Shown one piece after another: positions 1-8,062 of a stretch of 64,000 nt of DNA; position 1 is the first letter of the stretch; the number at the start of each line of letters is the position of its first letter. Origin of the DNA: an uncultured Lachnospiraceae bacterium. GTDB taxonomy: Bacteria > Bacillota > Clostridia > Lachnospirales > Lachnospiraceae. Where the stretch lies: positions 1 through 64,000 of the forward strand of contig CAJUBP010000002.1 in the NCBI GenBank assembly GCA_910584585.1, in the 5' to 3' direction. A model generated the notes under the pieces. The model saw nothing but the letters and a program-made list of their open reading frames with translations. It was not told the DNA's origin and ran no database searches. The position numbers and the translations under genes were made by a program.

Positions 1-489
1 CCGAATCGGAATGCGGCGACCGACATGCCGCCGACGGAAGGGAGGGGGCGTTACCATAAGGCTATTGGCGTGATGGGATTTTCGCCCGACACAGGCAGTA
101 TAGACTTTCTGGCTGTCCATCCGCAGTATCGGCATTTCGGCATTACAAAGCTGTTCCTTGACAAACTGGCAGAGGAATTGCTTTGCGGGAAAGAGATTAC
201 CTTGACGACATACCGTGCAGGCGATAAGGCTGATACGGGCTGGCGGGAAGAATACCGCCGTCTTGGATTTGCAGAACGGGAACTGCTTGTGGAATATGGC
301 TACCCGACGCAGCGTTTCGTGCTTCCACCGAAAAACAAGGAGGAAACCCCCTTCGGGGATACCTTTATGCCATTCGGCAATAAGGGGGAAATACCGCAAG
401 GGTATACCGCTATGCCCGAAAACATGGGCAGGAAAGGGGAAACAAGGAATGACCGAAACACAGAAAAACCCGTTGGCAGAGAGCTTTAA
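1..489 (+). CDS. GNAT-family N-acetyltransferase, C-terminal part (5' end outside window)
   Basis: The frame is open to the left edge, so only the C-terminal portion is visible. It has the GNAT core pattern: a beta strand followed by DFLAVHPQYRHFGITKLFLD, where the pyrophosphate-binding loop (usually Q/RxxGxG/A) is present in a weakened form (QYRHFGI), then a strand (EITLTTYR) and the C-terminal GFAERELLVEYGYPTQRF. GNAT enzymes transfer acetyl from acetyl-CoA to amines; the substrate cannot be told. The last ~45 residues are a Pro/Gly-rich, poorly folded tail rich in MPFG/MPEN-like repeats, probably read-through into the leader of the next gene. The stop lies 41 bases inside the following MATE gene, so the two are translationally overlapped. 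The atypical ending suggests an eroded or extended 3' end within a mobile element. An internal ATG at 25 is possible but would cut the domain. Confidence 0.6.
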   Translation, partial: PNRNAATDMPPTEGRGRYHKAIGVMGFSPDTGSIDFLAVHPQYRHFGITKLFLDKLAEELLCGKEITLTTYRAGDKADTGWREEYRRLGFAERELLVEYGYPTQRFVLPPKNKEETPFGDTFMPFGNKGEIPQGYTAMPENMGRKGETRNDRNTEKPVGREL

Positions 490-1789
490 CGCCCTATCCC
501 TTATCCGATTTGCTTTCCCAAGCATGGTGATGATGTTGTTTATGGGATTATACACCATTGTGGACACAATTTTCGTCGCACGGTTTGTAGACACGAACGC
601 CCTGTCATCCATCAATATCGTCTGCCCCGTCATCAATCTGATTGTAGGTCTGGGGACGATGCTTGCGACAGGTGGCAGTGCGGTCGTTGCGAAGAAAATG
701 GGGAATGGAAACACAGAGGAAGCCAGAAGCAATTTTACGTTGATTGTCGTGGCAGGGGCGGTTATCGGTCTGCTGATTACAGCGGCAGGGCTTCTCTTTT
801 TGGATGAAATCATCTGGGGATTGGGTGCAAGTGAAATATTATTCCCATATTGCAGGGATTATCTGACGGTACAGCTCATTTTCGCCACCTTTAACATGAT
901 GCAGGTCTTATATCAGAATCTGTTTGTGACGGCGGGGAAGCCGGCATTAGGCTTAGCGCTTGCTGTTTTGGCGGGGATTGCCAATATTGTTTTTGATTAC
1001 GTCTTTATCGTTTTGCTGCGAATGGGAATCAAGGGAGCAGCTATTGGGACAGGCATTGGATATATGATACCGTCAATTATCGGTACAATATTTTTTCTGA
1101 TGAAAAGAAGTGAGCTGCACTTTTGCAAGCCTGATATGGACGCATCTGTTCTGCTGAAAAGCTGCTCCAACGGTGTGTCGGAACTGGTAAGCCAGTGTTC
1201 GACTGCCGTAACGACATTTCTGTTTAATGTAACAATGATGAAGCTGCTAGGCGAGGACGGCGTGGCGGCGATTACGGTACTCATCTATTCGCAGTTCCTC
1301 TTAACAACGCTTTATATTGGCTTTTCTATGGGAACAGCCCCCGTCGTAAGCTATAACTATGGGAGCGGGAATGTAAAACAGCTAAAAAAGACCGTCCGTA
1401 TTTGTTTCAGCTTTATAGCGGGGATTTCCATATTTGTATTTTTATTTTCCCTGTTTGGCGGAGAAAGTATTGCAAAGGTATTTGCGGAGAACAACAGGAA
1501 TGTTTTTGAGATTACAAAGAATGGATTTGTCATTTTTTCATTCAGCTTTCTGTTCTCTGGATGCAATATTTTTTCATCCGCTTTATTTACGGCATTATCG
1601 AATGGAAAGGCATCCGCAACCATATCTTTCCTGCGGACGTTTGGATTTATTACAGTGTTCCTTTTGGCATTACCGAGATTTTTAAAGGTAACAGGCATAT
1701 GGCTTGCAGTACCGCTTGCAGAGTTTTTCACGCTTATGCTGACGGTATATCTGCTATGCAGGCATCGAAAACAGTACCATTATTTTTGA
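449..1789 (+). CDS. MATE family efflux transporter (element-borne)
   Basis: A 446-residue multidrug and toxic compound extrusion (MATE/NorM-DinF) transporter, a 12-helix cation-coupled exporter of the cytoplasmic membrane. Family marks are the N-terminal LIRFAFPSMVMMLFMGLYTI and the D-T-I-F-V-A-R-F-V-D stretch of helix 1-2, GLGTMLATGGSAVVAKKMG after helix 2, and the second-half copy beginning near SCSNGVSELVSQCSTAV. Start chosen at ATG 449 because an AAGG-rich Shine-Dalgarno precedes it and the usual MATE N-terminus begins there; an in-frame ATG at 215 would add residues that match nothing. It overlaps the upstream GNAT gene by 41 bases and is followed after 19 bases by the KTR gene, an arrangement typical of conjugative-element cargo. 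Substrate unknown. Confidence 0.9.
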   Translation: MTETQKNPLAESFNALSLIRFAFPSMVMMLFMGLYTIVDTIFVARFVDTNALSSINIVCPVINLIVGLGTMLATGGSAVVAKKMGNGNTEEARSNFTLIVVAGAVIGLLITAAGLLFLDEIIWGLGASEILFPYCRDYLTVQLIFATFNMMQVLYQNLFVTAGKPALGLALAVLAGIANIVFDYVFIVLLRMGIKGAAIGTGIGYMIPSIIGTIFFLMKRSELHFCKPDMDASVLLKSCSNGVSELVSQCSTAVTTFLFNVTMMKLLGEDGVAAITVLIYSQFLLTTLYIGFSMGTAPVVSYNYGSGNVKQLKKTVRICFSFIAGISIFVFLFSLFGGESIAKVFAENNRNVFEITKNGFVIFSFSFLFSGCNIFSSALFTALSNGKASATISFLRTFGFITVFLLALPRFLKVTGIWLAVPLAEFFTLMLTVYLLCRHRKQYHYF

Positions 1790-1808
1790 AAGAAAGGCAG
1801 GCAGGAAA

Positions 1809-2057
1809 TTGAAACAGACAGAATGGATATTATGCCCTGTCTGCGGAAGCAAAACCCGCAGCAGAATAAGGGAGGATACTATTCTGATAAATTATCCTCT
1901 CTACTGCCCAAAATGCAGGCAGGAAAGATTGATTGAAGTGAGAAATTTACAAACAATAGTCATCACAGAGCCAGACACATTAGATGCAGAGCCGACAAAA
2001 AGTGAGCAATCACGGTTTGTCGGCTTTTATTGTATTGAAATTTTCTTGAATCAGTAA
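1809..2057 (+). CDS. Cysteine-rich KTR domain protein
   Basis: A small protein with two CxxC zinc-ribbon knuckles (CPVCG at about residues 9-13 and CPKC at about 33-36) flanking the K-T-R motif that names the family. Such proteins of about 55-65 residues are commonly found in Tn916-like and related conjugative elements of Firmicutes, often near resistance genes; their function is not known. Start is TTG at 1809, 19 bases after the MATE stop, with GCAGG upstream. Relatives normally stop shortly after the V-I-T-E-P-D segment; here the frame runs about 25 codons further, straight through a rho-independent terminator, giving an implausible hydrophobic tail. The stop has probably been lost by a small frameshift or substitution. 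Similarity to the family is clear; functionality is uncertain. Confidence 0.75.
   Translation: MKQTEWILCPVCGSKTRSRIREDTILINYPLYCPKCRQERLIEVRNLQTIVITEPDTLDAEPTKSEQSRFVGFYCIEIFLNQ
1991..2030 (+). terminator. Rho-independent terminator after the KTR gene
   Basis: Perfect 9-bp inverted repeat GCCGACAAA (1991-1999) and TTTGTCGGC (2016-2024) followed by TTTTAT. It lies inside the extended reading frame of the KTR protein, supporting the view that the original stop was upstream of it. Confidence 0.8.
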
Positions 2058-2183
2058 CGTGGCTGCATGGTTGAAATCAAATTTTTATTCCTATACACTA
2101 TACTTGTATTTACAAAAGATAGCAGAAAAAGAGAGGAAATATAAATCAGATTAAGCTATCCTTAACGGCAAGGGGGTAAAAGG

Positions 2184-2545
2184 ATGGAATGGTTGAAAAA
2201 GCTTGGAAAAGCCATTGATTACATAGAAGATAATCTGGACAAGGAAATATCCTATGATGAAGCAGCCCGCATTGCGTGTTGTTCTCCCTATTATTTCCAG
2301 CGTGTTTTTTCCTATGTTTCGGGTGTGTCGTTGGCGGAATACATACGCCGCCGAAAAATGACCCAGGCGGCATTTGAATTGCAGCGGGCAGACAGCAGGG
2401 TAATAGACGTTGCATTAAAATATGGATATTCCTCTCCGACTTCTTTTAATCGGGCTTTTCAGAATGTTCATGGCATCACGCCAACAGCAGCTAAGCTAGG
2501 GGGAAATGTCCTGCAAGCATATCCGTCAATTCAGTTTAAACCTAA
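2184..2545 (+). pseudogene. AraC/XylS family regulator, N-terminal DNA-binding part, disrupted
   Basis: The first ~115 codons encode a typical N-terminal AraC-type double helix-turn-helix domain: WLKKLGKAIDYIEDNLDKEI, then AARIACCSPYYFQRVFSYVS, and the second HTH with VIDVALKYGYSSPTSFNRAF and the family signature ending HGITPTAAK. Proteins that begin with this domain normally continue into a GyrI-like effector-binding domain after an AYP..F segment. Here the reading continues only to A-Y-P-S-I-Q-F-K and then runs into a 61-bp palindrome and an unrelated sequence. The effector domain is missing, so the regulator is a remnant or at best a free DNA-binding domain. ATG 2184 has AAGGGGG upstream. 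Confidence 0.75.
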
Positions 2546-2594
2546 ATTTCCACGTCCACCTAGATATAATGGACGCGGGAATTTAGGTTTAAAC
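2534..2594. repeat. 61-bp near-perfect palindrome interrupting the araC-type gene
   Basis: Left arm 2534-2558 and right arm 2570-2594 are 25-base inverted repeats with two mismatches, separated by an 11-base loop (2559-2569). The outermost 8 bases are GTTTAAAC, itself a palindrome. The palindrome sits exactly where AraC-like homology ends and ArdC-like homology begins, so it may mark an element end, a recombination joint or a small inserted hairpin element. No poly-T tract follows, so it is not a classical terminator. Confidence 0.8.
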
Positions 2595-3060
2595 ACCGCA
2601 TCCCGGCTTTATCGCTACTCTTTCCCAGACCAGATCATGATTCATGCCCAGCGCCCAAAGGCTACCGCCTGTGCTGAGTTCAATCTCTGGAGCGGGCGGA
2701 TGAACAGGCATATCCGGGGAGAAGGGGCTTGTCTGCCAGCTTGAGATGGTTGCCGTAGGGCTGGTAAACGGATATTGGAAAAACTACCATAAAGACATCA
2801 TGTATGAATGCGAAGGGAGCTTCCTGGAGGAACTGGATGGACAGACGGTCAGCGTAAAGTTCCGCCTTGCCGCAGCCGCAAGCATCTCATACCTTCTCCT
2901 TTCCAGATGCGGCTTTCATCTGTGGCAATATCTGAAAAGTGAGAATTTCAAGGATATCCCGGACTTCAATACACAGAGAATCATCCGTATTCTCGGCGCA
3001 GCCGTAGGCGAATCCAGTGAGAAAGCACTCAGGGCGTTTGCAGTCACTATCTATAATTAG
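2595..3060 (+). pseudogene. Fragment of ArdC/LtrC-like conjugative-element protein, frameshifted
   Basis: Two stretches in different frames match large ArdC-N/LtrC-like proteins carried by clostridial conjugative elements. The first (in the frame of the preceding AraC fragment, ending 2744) reads YRYSFPDQIMIHAQRPKATA then WSGRMNRHIR, the N-terminal ssDNA-binding region. The second (2746-3060) reads GSFLEELDGQTVSVKFRLAA, SYLLLSRCG and DFNTQRIIRILGAAVGESSE, also characteristic of that family. A frameshift near 2720-2745 separates them, and everything downstream of VTIYN is missing. The parent family is thought to protect or process transferred DNA; this copy is non-functional. Recognition is from memory of the family pattern and has not been tested by search. 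Confidence 0.6.
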
Positions 3061-3169
3061 GAACACGAAAAATATGCAGCCCAGGACATCCCCAGCCTGC
3101 GCAACCATCAAAAGATTCTGTAACGATCTGACAATTCCTTCCGGCGAAGGAACTAACCCTACGGGTTCG

Positions 3170-3523
3170 ATGCTTCTTAAGAAAGGTGACTATGACATTG
3201 ACCAACAGCAATATTTTCGTAATAATGTTTTTGCAGGACTTAAGTGGGAGCAGAAGGTTGGTAAACCCAGCCATTTTGAATATGCGACAGCGAAGTTTCA
3301 TTTTATAATTGATGGAATTGACAACGGAACATACGAATTAACAATGAAGTTTGATTCAAGAACAAATACAACTTCATATTTACAAAGACAGCCCAATGTC
3401 CATTTGAGCTGGGGCGATGCAAAGAATATTATTAGAAACAAGAACCTTCTTGGTCAGATTATGCATCTTTACAGGGTCGATGGAAAGAACGATGAATTTG
3501 TTATTGAAATTAAAGAGGACTAA
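3170..3523 (+). CDS. Hypothetical protein, possible remnant of a restriction-modification locus
   Basis: I do not recognise this protein with confidence. From ATG 3170 it is 117 residues, soluble, with no signal peptide or membrane segment, mixed alpha/beta in pattern (for example HFEYATAKFHFIIDGI and a C-terminal DEFVIEIKED strand). The frame extends upstream to 3017, but that part overlaps the ArdC-like fragment in another frame and looks like read-through, and no clear ribosome binding site precedes 3170. It could therefore be the C-terminal piece of a larger protein truncated on its 5' side. It precedes, by about 300 bases, a broken adenine methyltransferase, so a restriction-enzyme fragment is one possibility, but nothing catalytic is visible. 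Confidence 0.4.
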   Translation: MLLKKGDYDIDQQQYFRNNVFAGLKWEQKVGKPSHFEYATAKFHFIIDGIDNGTYELTMKFDSRTNTTSYLQRQPNVHLSWGDAKNIIRNKNLLGQIMHLYRVDGKNDEFVIEIKED

Positions 3524-3808
3524 TGACATTTAGTGAGTAGCTCGGAGGATTATATGCTTGCTATTTTGGGGTATCTATGGCAATATACGATTGATAAATA
3601 TTTGCGTGATTATTCCACGCCAAAAGATCCAGGTCAGATTGTGGATAGGCTTCATTCCCCACTTTGAGTATCATGGTGCATGGCAAAAGGTAAGTAGATT
3701 CCATGCATATTTAGGTGGCTCCCAAGTGTGTACTGGCAGATTCGGATGCGTGCAATAATCACCGCGAGAGAAGTTAGGGTGTAGTCAGGAAAATATTGTG
3801 AAAGGAGC
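3524..3808 (+). other. Gene-free stretch with short coherent coding remnants
   Basis: Short pieces read sensibly in one frame (around 3570-3667, including KYLRDYSTPKDPGQIVDRLH) before stops, which suggests an eroded gene. No promoter, terminator or complete gene is evident. An AAAGGAG Shine-Dalgarno at 3801-3807 belongs to the methyltransferase that follows. Confidence 0.35.
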
Positions 3809-3817
3809 TTGCAAATT

Positions 3818-5303
3818 TTGAAACTAAAAGAAAATGCGTCGGAGGAAAAATTGCATGGTAGATATTTTACGCCAAGTACAATTGCTGACTATGTGACGGA
3901 TTGGGTATTGAATCAAAAAAATAATATCAGAACGGTGCTTGAACCAAGTGTCGGAGATGGTGTTTTTATTGAAAGTATCTGCAGATATCCTGATGTGTTG
4001 AAGAATGCAAATATATTTGCGATTGAAGTTGATGAAGATATATCAAAGGTAGCAGGAGGAAAATGTGAACAAATCAGATGGGTAAAAGGTTGGGAAAATG
4101 TGGCGGATAATGACAGGGTTATTGTCAATGATGATTTTTATAACGCATACAAAAATGGATTAAGTATAAAACGATATCAGGCGATTTTGGGGAACCCACC
4201 TTACATTCGTTACCAATATTTAGAGGAAGAACAAAGAAACGAACAAAGCGAGATTTTAACACAAAATGGAATGACTCCGAATAAGTTGATTAATGCATGG
4301 GTATCTTTTACGGTTGCCTGTGTCAGCTGCATGGAAGAAACAAGCCGGATAGGTTTTGTTATTCCAGCAGAACTTTTACAAGTGAAATATTCAGAAGACT
4401 TAAGGAATTTTTTGATGAGGCATCTAAATAGGATTACAATTGTTACATTTAGAAGTCTGGTGTTTGATGGTATTGAACAAGAGGTAGTCCTTTTACTTGG
4501 AAGTAGGTATTACAACTGGAAATAATGATTATTTTTGTGTAAATAGCGAAACTGTCCAAAAATACAATTTACAAAAATATTGTAAGCCATTAATAGCGAG
4601 AAGTGTAAATATAAAAGGTATCCAGTTTACGGAAGATGATTGGCGAACTAATATTGAAGCAGGTGCAAGAACATATTTATTGGATTTAACGCCATTTAAT
4701 AAAGATGAGTTTACGAAAGGCGTGAAAGAGTATATATTATTTGGAGAAAAGAGTGAGCAGAATACTACTTATAAATGTAAAATAAGGGATGAATGGTATA
4801 AAATTCCTTCTGTATGGATTCCTGATGCTTTCTTTCTTAGAAGAAACTATCTTTATCCTAAGTTTATGCTGAATACAGAAGAAGTAAATGCTGTGAGTAC
4901 AGATACCATGCATCGCGTAAGATTTTTGAATTCAAAAAACAAGAAGAGGATGGTAGCTGCATATTATACAAGCGTGGCTATGATTTTTTCCGAATTGGAA
5001 GGAAGAAGTTACGGGGGTGGTGTGTTAGAAATTCTTCCGGGAGAAGTTGGGCGGATATTACTTCCCAATATTTTTGATGATGGAATAATGCCAGATGATG
5101 AAATAGATGATTTGTTATTAACAATAGATCAGTATATTAGAAATCATGATGATGTGGTAGAATTGTTAGAAATTACTGATAGGAAAATTCTTATAGATAG
5201 ACTGGGAGTTACAGAAGATGAAGTGTTGAAATTCCGAAGTGCGTGGATAAGCCTAAGAAATAGAAGACTGGTTCGTGGGGGGAGGCAGGCAACGGATTTG
5301 TAA
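3818..5303 (+). pseudogene. N6-adenine DNA methyltransferase (Eco57I/TaqI-like), broken by an out-of-frame deletion
   Basis: The 5' part (3818-4525) has the gamma-class layout: GRYFTPSTIADYVTDWV, SAM-binding motif I (LEPSVGDGVF), then catalytic motif IV N-P-P-Y followed by I-R-Y-Q-Y, and motif V-VI strands (RIGFVIPAELL, EQEVVLLLG). The 3' part (about 4497-5303) is in another frame and begins VGITTGNNDYFCVN, continuing through WIPDAFFLRRNYLYPKF and FSELEGRSYGGGVLEILPGE, the target-recognition region of such enzymes. The two frames overlap at 4497-4525, where VLLLG is followed directly by VGITTG; relatives carry tens of residues between these, so a deletion removed the segment and shifted the frame. 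TTG 3818 is a likely start with AAAGGAG ten bases upstream. The enzyme would have modified adenine as part of a restriction-modification or type IIG system; activity is probably lost. The region is clearly AT-richer than the chromosome to its right. Confidence 0.75.
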
Positions 5304-5408
5304 AATAGGAAGAAGCGGTGGTTATGACCATTTTGATATTTATCGTTAAATTCCTTAAGGGCGCTGAGCGCCCTCCATGCATTTGATTCTGTCCTTGAGA
5401 GTTCATAA

Positions 5409-5579
5409 GGGGCATGCCCTATCAATAATTGGAGTGTTTCTTTATATCTGGAAAAAGAGATTGAAAACCTCTCCAGACAGCGCAAAAATGCAGAGGATTT
5501 GGAAAAAGAAATGTTCCGACAGGGCAGTCTGTTTTTATACCTGGATGGAGCGCTGCGAAAAACGTTTCACAAGTTATGA
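5409..5579 (+). pseudogene. 3' remnant of a chromosomal gene at the right edge of the element
   Basis: From about 5430 a frame reads LYLEKEIENLSRQRKNAEDL, then EKEMFRQGSLFLYLDGALRK and TFHKL before a stop at 5577-5579. The heptad-like, charged composition and the sharp ending against the convergent gene below (their ends overlap by six bases) look like a genuine C-terminus. There is no start or ribosome binding site: the frame opens after a stop at 5406. The simplest reading is that the element truncated a host gene here. Between 5304 and 5430 the only structure is a small GC-rich hairpin (GGGCGCT-G-AGCGCCC near 5358-5372). I cannot name the parent family. Confidence 0.4.
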
Positions 5580-5807
5580 GATATTTTTGAATTGTTCCAG
5601 CAAATCCAAATCGGACTGGGTAATTTTTAAATTGGAACAGTAGGTTTTGCCCTCCGGCGTGGTGACGCTGACTTCAATAATGGTATTTTCCTGAATTCCT
5701 TCAGCGGCCACTGCCTTTAGAAATTTGGGGAATTTGGGATGGTTTGCAGTAAATTTCTGCCATGCTCCCATTAATTGAAAAAGCTGCGTGGGGTTGATTC
5801 CTGCCAT
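5574..5807 (-). CDS. Small conserved hypothetical protein
   Basis: A 77-residue protein on the minus strand with a good GGAAAGGA Shine-Dalgarno eight bases before its ATG (complement of 5807). It begins M-A-G-I-N-P-T and contains an amphipathic helix (QLFQLMGAWQKFTANHPKFP), a central strand with IIEVSVTTPEGKTY and a C-terminal helix (QSDLDLLEQF). No signal peptide, membrane helix or catalytic motif. Similar short proteins beginning this way occur in Lachnospiraceae, without known function as far as I recall. It ends six bases inside the remnant on the plus strand and starts next to palindromic repeat copy A, so it is probably the first undisturbed chromosomal gene to the right of the element. 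Confidence 0.65.
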   Translation of the reverse strand: MAGINPTQLFQLMGAWQKFTANHPKFPKFLKAVAAEGIQENTIIEVSVTTPEGKTYCSNLKITQSDLDLLEQFKNIS

Positions 5808-5844
5808 AATATGCCGTCCTTTCCGGAAATGAAATTTTCGTTAT

Positions 5845-5942
5845 GGGGGTGTCGGGAAATGACGAATTTCCGCGATATATAACTATGAAGCGTTGAGTTA
5901 CAAAGCGTATATTGTGCGCGAAGTTTATTTTCCGACAGTCTC
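5845..5942. repeat. Dispersed palindromic repeat, copy A
   Basis: A 98-bp imperfect palindrome. The left arm begins GGGTGTCGGGAAATG and continues with AATTTCCGCGATATATA; the right arm ends with GTATATTGTGCGCG and TTTATTTTCCGACAGTC. The outer TGTCGG/CCGACA and the inner ATATA/TATAT blocks are shared with copies at 9452, 53501 and 63652. Located between the minus-strand small gene and the plus-strand hemerythrin gene. Confidence 0.75.
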
Positions 5943-6053
5943 ATTCATCTTTATGGCACATTATATGCTATTGTTTCCTGCAAGTCAAGTAAATATTGCC
6001 CGGCAGAGCATGTTGGAAAATAGAGCGGATTCTGTTTCTTTTTTGGGAAGGTA

Positions 6054-6062
6054 TGGTATAAT
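6054..6062 (+). promoter_or_regulatory. Extended -10 promoter for the hemerythrin gene
   Basis: TGGTATAAT, a perfect TGn extended -10 with TATAAT at 6057-6062, 63 bases before the ATG. No convincing -35 at the 17-base spacing. Confidence 0.55.
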
Positions 6063-6124
6063 AGAAATAGTTGGTAAATTTTTTGGCTTGCCGATAGAAA
6101 CGAATAGCAGAAGGGAGACAGAAC

Positions 6125-6952
6125 ATGTATAAATTTACGGAGGATTGTCTGACAGGAATTGAGCAGATTGACACAGAACATGAGAAGCTGTTTGAGCTGA
6201 TTAATCGGACGATGCAATTATTGCACAATGATTTGCTTCAGGATAAATATCATCAGGTGCGGGAAGTGATGGAAGAACTGAAGGAATACGCAGATACTCA
6301 TTTTTTCAATGAGGAAGCATATATGGCGGCCATCAATGACCCGGAGCTGGAGCGGCAGAAGAAACAGCATGCGGCATTCCGGGAGAAGATTGATGTGCTG
6401 GATTTTTCAAATATTGATGAATTGGAGAATCAGCATGAGATGTTGGAGGAATTGCTGGAATATCTGGTGCGCTGGCTGTATCATCATATTTTAAGCAGTG
6501 ATATCCTGATTGGAAAGATGCCCTCTCTGGAAGAATGGAAAGGCAATGAGGAACCCTGCGTATTTACAGAAAAATATATGACAGGAATTCCCCTGATTGA
6601 CGGGGAGCACGAGACATTGTTTGAAATTATCGGAGACGCGGACAAGCTGGTGAGAGCGGAGCTTCTGCATGATAAGTACGATGAAATTGTAGGCATTCTG
6701 GAAAAATTAAAGAATTATACCAGTGAACATTTTCAGGATGAAGAGGAATTTATGGAAAGCATTCAGTACCCGGGGATAAAAGCGCAGAAAATGGCGCATC
6801 AGGCCTTTATCTCCAAGCTGGAGGAGATTGATTTGGATCAGGTAGATCAGAATCAGCAGGAGTATCTGGAAGAGCTGGTGGAATTTTTGTTTGGATGGCT
6901 GTCCAATCACATTTTGAAATCGGATAAAATGATAGCGGAATCTATGAAATAA
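6125..6952 (+). CDS. Bacteriohemerythrin with two tandem hemerythrin domains
   Basis: A 275-residue protein made of two complete hemerythrin-like four-helix bundles in tandem (about residues 1-130 and 143-275). Each has the diiron ligand pattern: H-E-K-L-F-E/H-E-T-L-F-E in helix A, HFFNEEAYM/HFQDEEEFM (H..xE) in helix B, KKQHAAF/KMAHQAF in helix C and YLVRWLYHHILSSD/FLFGWLSNHILKSD (H...xD) in helix D. Such proteins bind O2 reversibly at a non-haem diiron centre and act in oxygen sensing, storage or detoxification in anaerobes. Most bacteriohemerythrins have one domain of about 130 residues, so this is a duplication-fusion; the halves have diverged. The gene is monocistronic with its own extended -10 promoter and no transmembrane or signalling domain attached, so it is a cytoplasmic O2 binder. 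ATG 6125 follows AGAAGGGAGAC. Confidence 0.93.
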   Translation: MYKFTEDCLTGIEQIDTEHEKLFELINRTMQLLHNDLLQDKYHQVREVMEELKEYADTHFFNEEAYMAAINDPELERQKKQHAAFREKIDVLDFSNIDELENQHEMLEELLEYLVRWLYHHILSSDILIGKMPSLEEWKGNEEPCVFTEKYMTGIPLIDGEHETLFEIIGDADKLVRAELLHDKYDEIVGILEKLKNYTSEHFQDEEEFMESIQYPGIKAQKMAHQAFISKLEEIDLDQVDQNQQEYLEELVEFLFGWLSNHILKSDKMIAESMK

Positions 6953-7007
6953 TCAGATTTTTTGCCTTAGAGATTGGGAGAGGCAGTAAAGGAAAGGAGA
7001 GAATATT

Positions 7008-8051
7008 ATGCAGAAAGTATCATTTGGAAAAAACTCGAAAGGAGAAGAGACATCCCTGTACATATTTGAGAATTCGAACCATGGGGTGATGAAGGTATCG
7101 GATCACGGGGCGACGCTGGTATCAGTGTTGATGCCGGATCGGGAGGGAATCATGCGGGATGTGGTGCTTGGATATGATACAGCGGCAGAATATGAGAACC
7201 ATACCTGCTATTTCGGCGCAACCGTGGGAAGAAACGGGAACCGTATCGACAATGCCAGAATTGTGATAGAGGGAAAAGAATATCAGCTTACGCCCAACGA
7301 AAGCGAACACAATCTGCACAGCGGCCCCAACGGGTTTGAGAGAGTGTTGTGGGAAGTAAAGGGGCATACGGACAACAGCATTACTTTTTATCATTTGAGC
7401 ACGGAGGAAGAGCAGGGATTTCCGGGAAATCTGGAAGTGGAAGTGACCTATACGCTGACAGAGGAAAATGCAGTGGAAATTTCCTATCAGGGCAAAGCGG
7501 ATCAAACAACGGTTATGAATTTTACCAATCATTCTTACTATAATCTGGGCGGCCATGACAGCGGCTCTGTTGAAAAGCAAAAGCTGCAGATTTTGGCGGA
7601 AGCTTATACGCCGGTGAAGGATCGGAAGTCCATTCCCACCGGGGAAATTGCGCCGGTGGAGGGAACCCCCATGGATTTCAGGCATATGAAAGCTATCGGA
7701 CAGGACATTGGGGCGGATTTTGAACAATTGAAATTTGCCGGCGGTTATGATCACAATTATGTGCTCAGCGATACGGCCGGAGAAATGAAAGTCATGGCAA
7801 GGGCCTATTGTGAAGAAACCGGAATTGCCATGGAGGCTTCTACAGAGTGCTGCGGCGTACAGCTTTACGCAGGGAATTTTATCGGGGAGCAGACAGGAAA
7901 AGGCGGGGCGGCTTACGGCGACAGGTGCGGATTCTGTCTGGAATCCCAGTTCTATCCTGACGCAGTAAACCAGAAAAATTTCCCGTCCTCCCTTGTAAAG
8001 GCAGGAGAGACGTTCACTACGAAAACAATATATCGCTTTTATACGGAATAG
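7008..8051 (+). CDS. galM: Aldose 1-epimerase (galactose mutarotase)
   Basis: A 347-residue cytoplasmic enzyme interconverting alpha and beta anomers of galactose/glucose, feeding the Leloir pathway. Family marks: an N-terminal strand block ending NSNHGVMKVSDHGATLVSVL, the substrate-binding stretch FGATVGRNGNRIDNARIVIE, NESEHNLHSGPNGFERVLWE, the catalytic histidine in M-N-F-T-N-H-S-Y-Y-N-L, GYDHNYVL, and the catalytic glutamate in CLESQFYPDAVNQKNFPSS. Length is normal for the family. ATG 7008 has GGAAAGGAGAG upstream. It ends 11 bases before a MATE exporter and probably shares a transcript with it; no galactokinase or uridyltransferase lies nearby, so galactose metabolism itself must be encoded elsewhere. 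Confidence 0.95.
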   Translation: MQKVSFGKNSKGEETSLYIFENSNHGVMKVSDHGATLVSVLMPDREGIMRDVVLGYDTAAEYENHTCYFGATVGRNGNRIDNARIVIEGKEYQLTPNESEHNLHSGPNGFERVLWEVKGHTDNSITFYHLSTEEEQGFPGNLEVEVTYTLTEENAVEISYQGKADQTTVMNFTNHSYYNLGGHDSGSVEKQKLQILAEAYTPVKDRKSIPTGEIAPVEGTPMDFRHMKAIGQDIGADFEQLKFAGGYDHNYVLSDTAGEMKVMARAYCEETGIAMEASTECCGVQLYAGNFIGEQTGKGGAAYGDRCGFCLESQFYPDAVNQKNFPSSLVKAGETFTTKTIYRFYTE

Positions 8052-8062
8052 AAGGGAAAGGT

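Noticed and set aside
5144..5485. Minus-strand protein ending in the methyltransferase region
   Set aside because: Part of it is coherent, but it overlaps the methyltransferase 3' end and a hairpin, has no good start or Shine-Dalgarno, and I cannot match it to a family.
5893..6132. Plus-strand frame upstream of hemerythrin
   Set aside because: It translates palindromic repeat copy A and the promoter region; no ribosome binding site.
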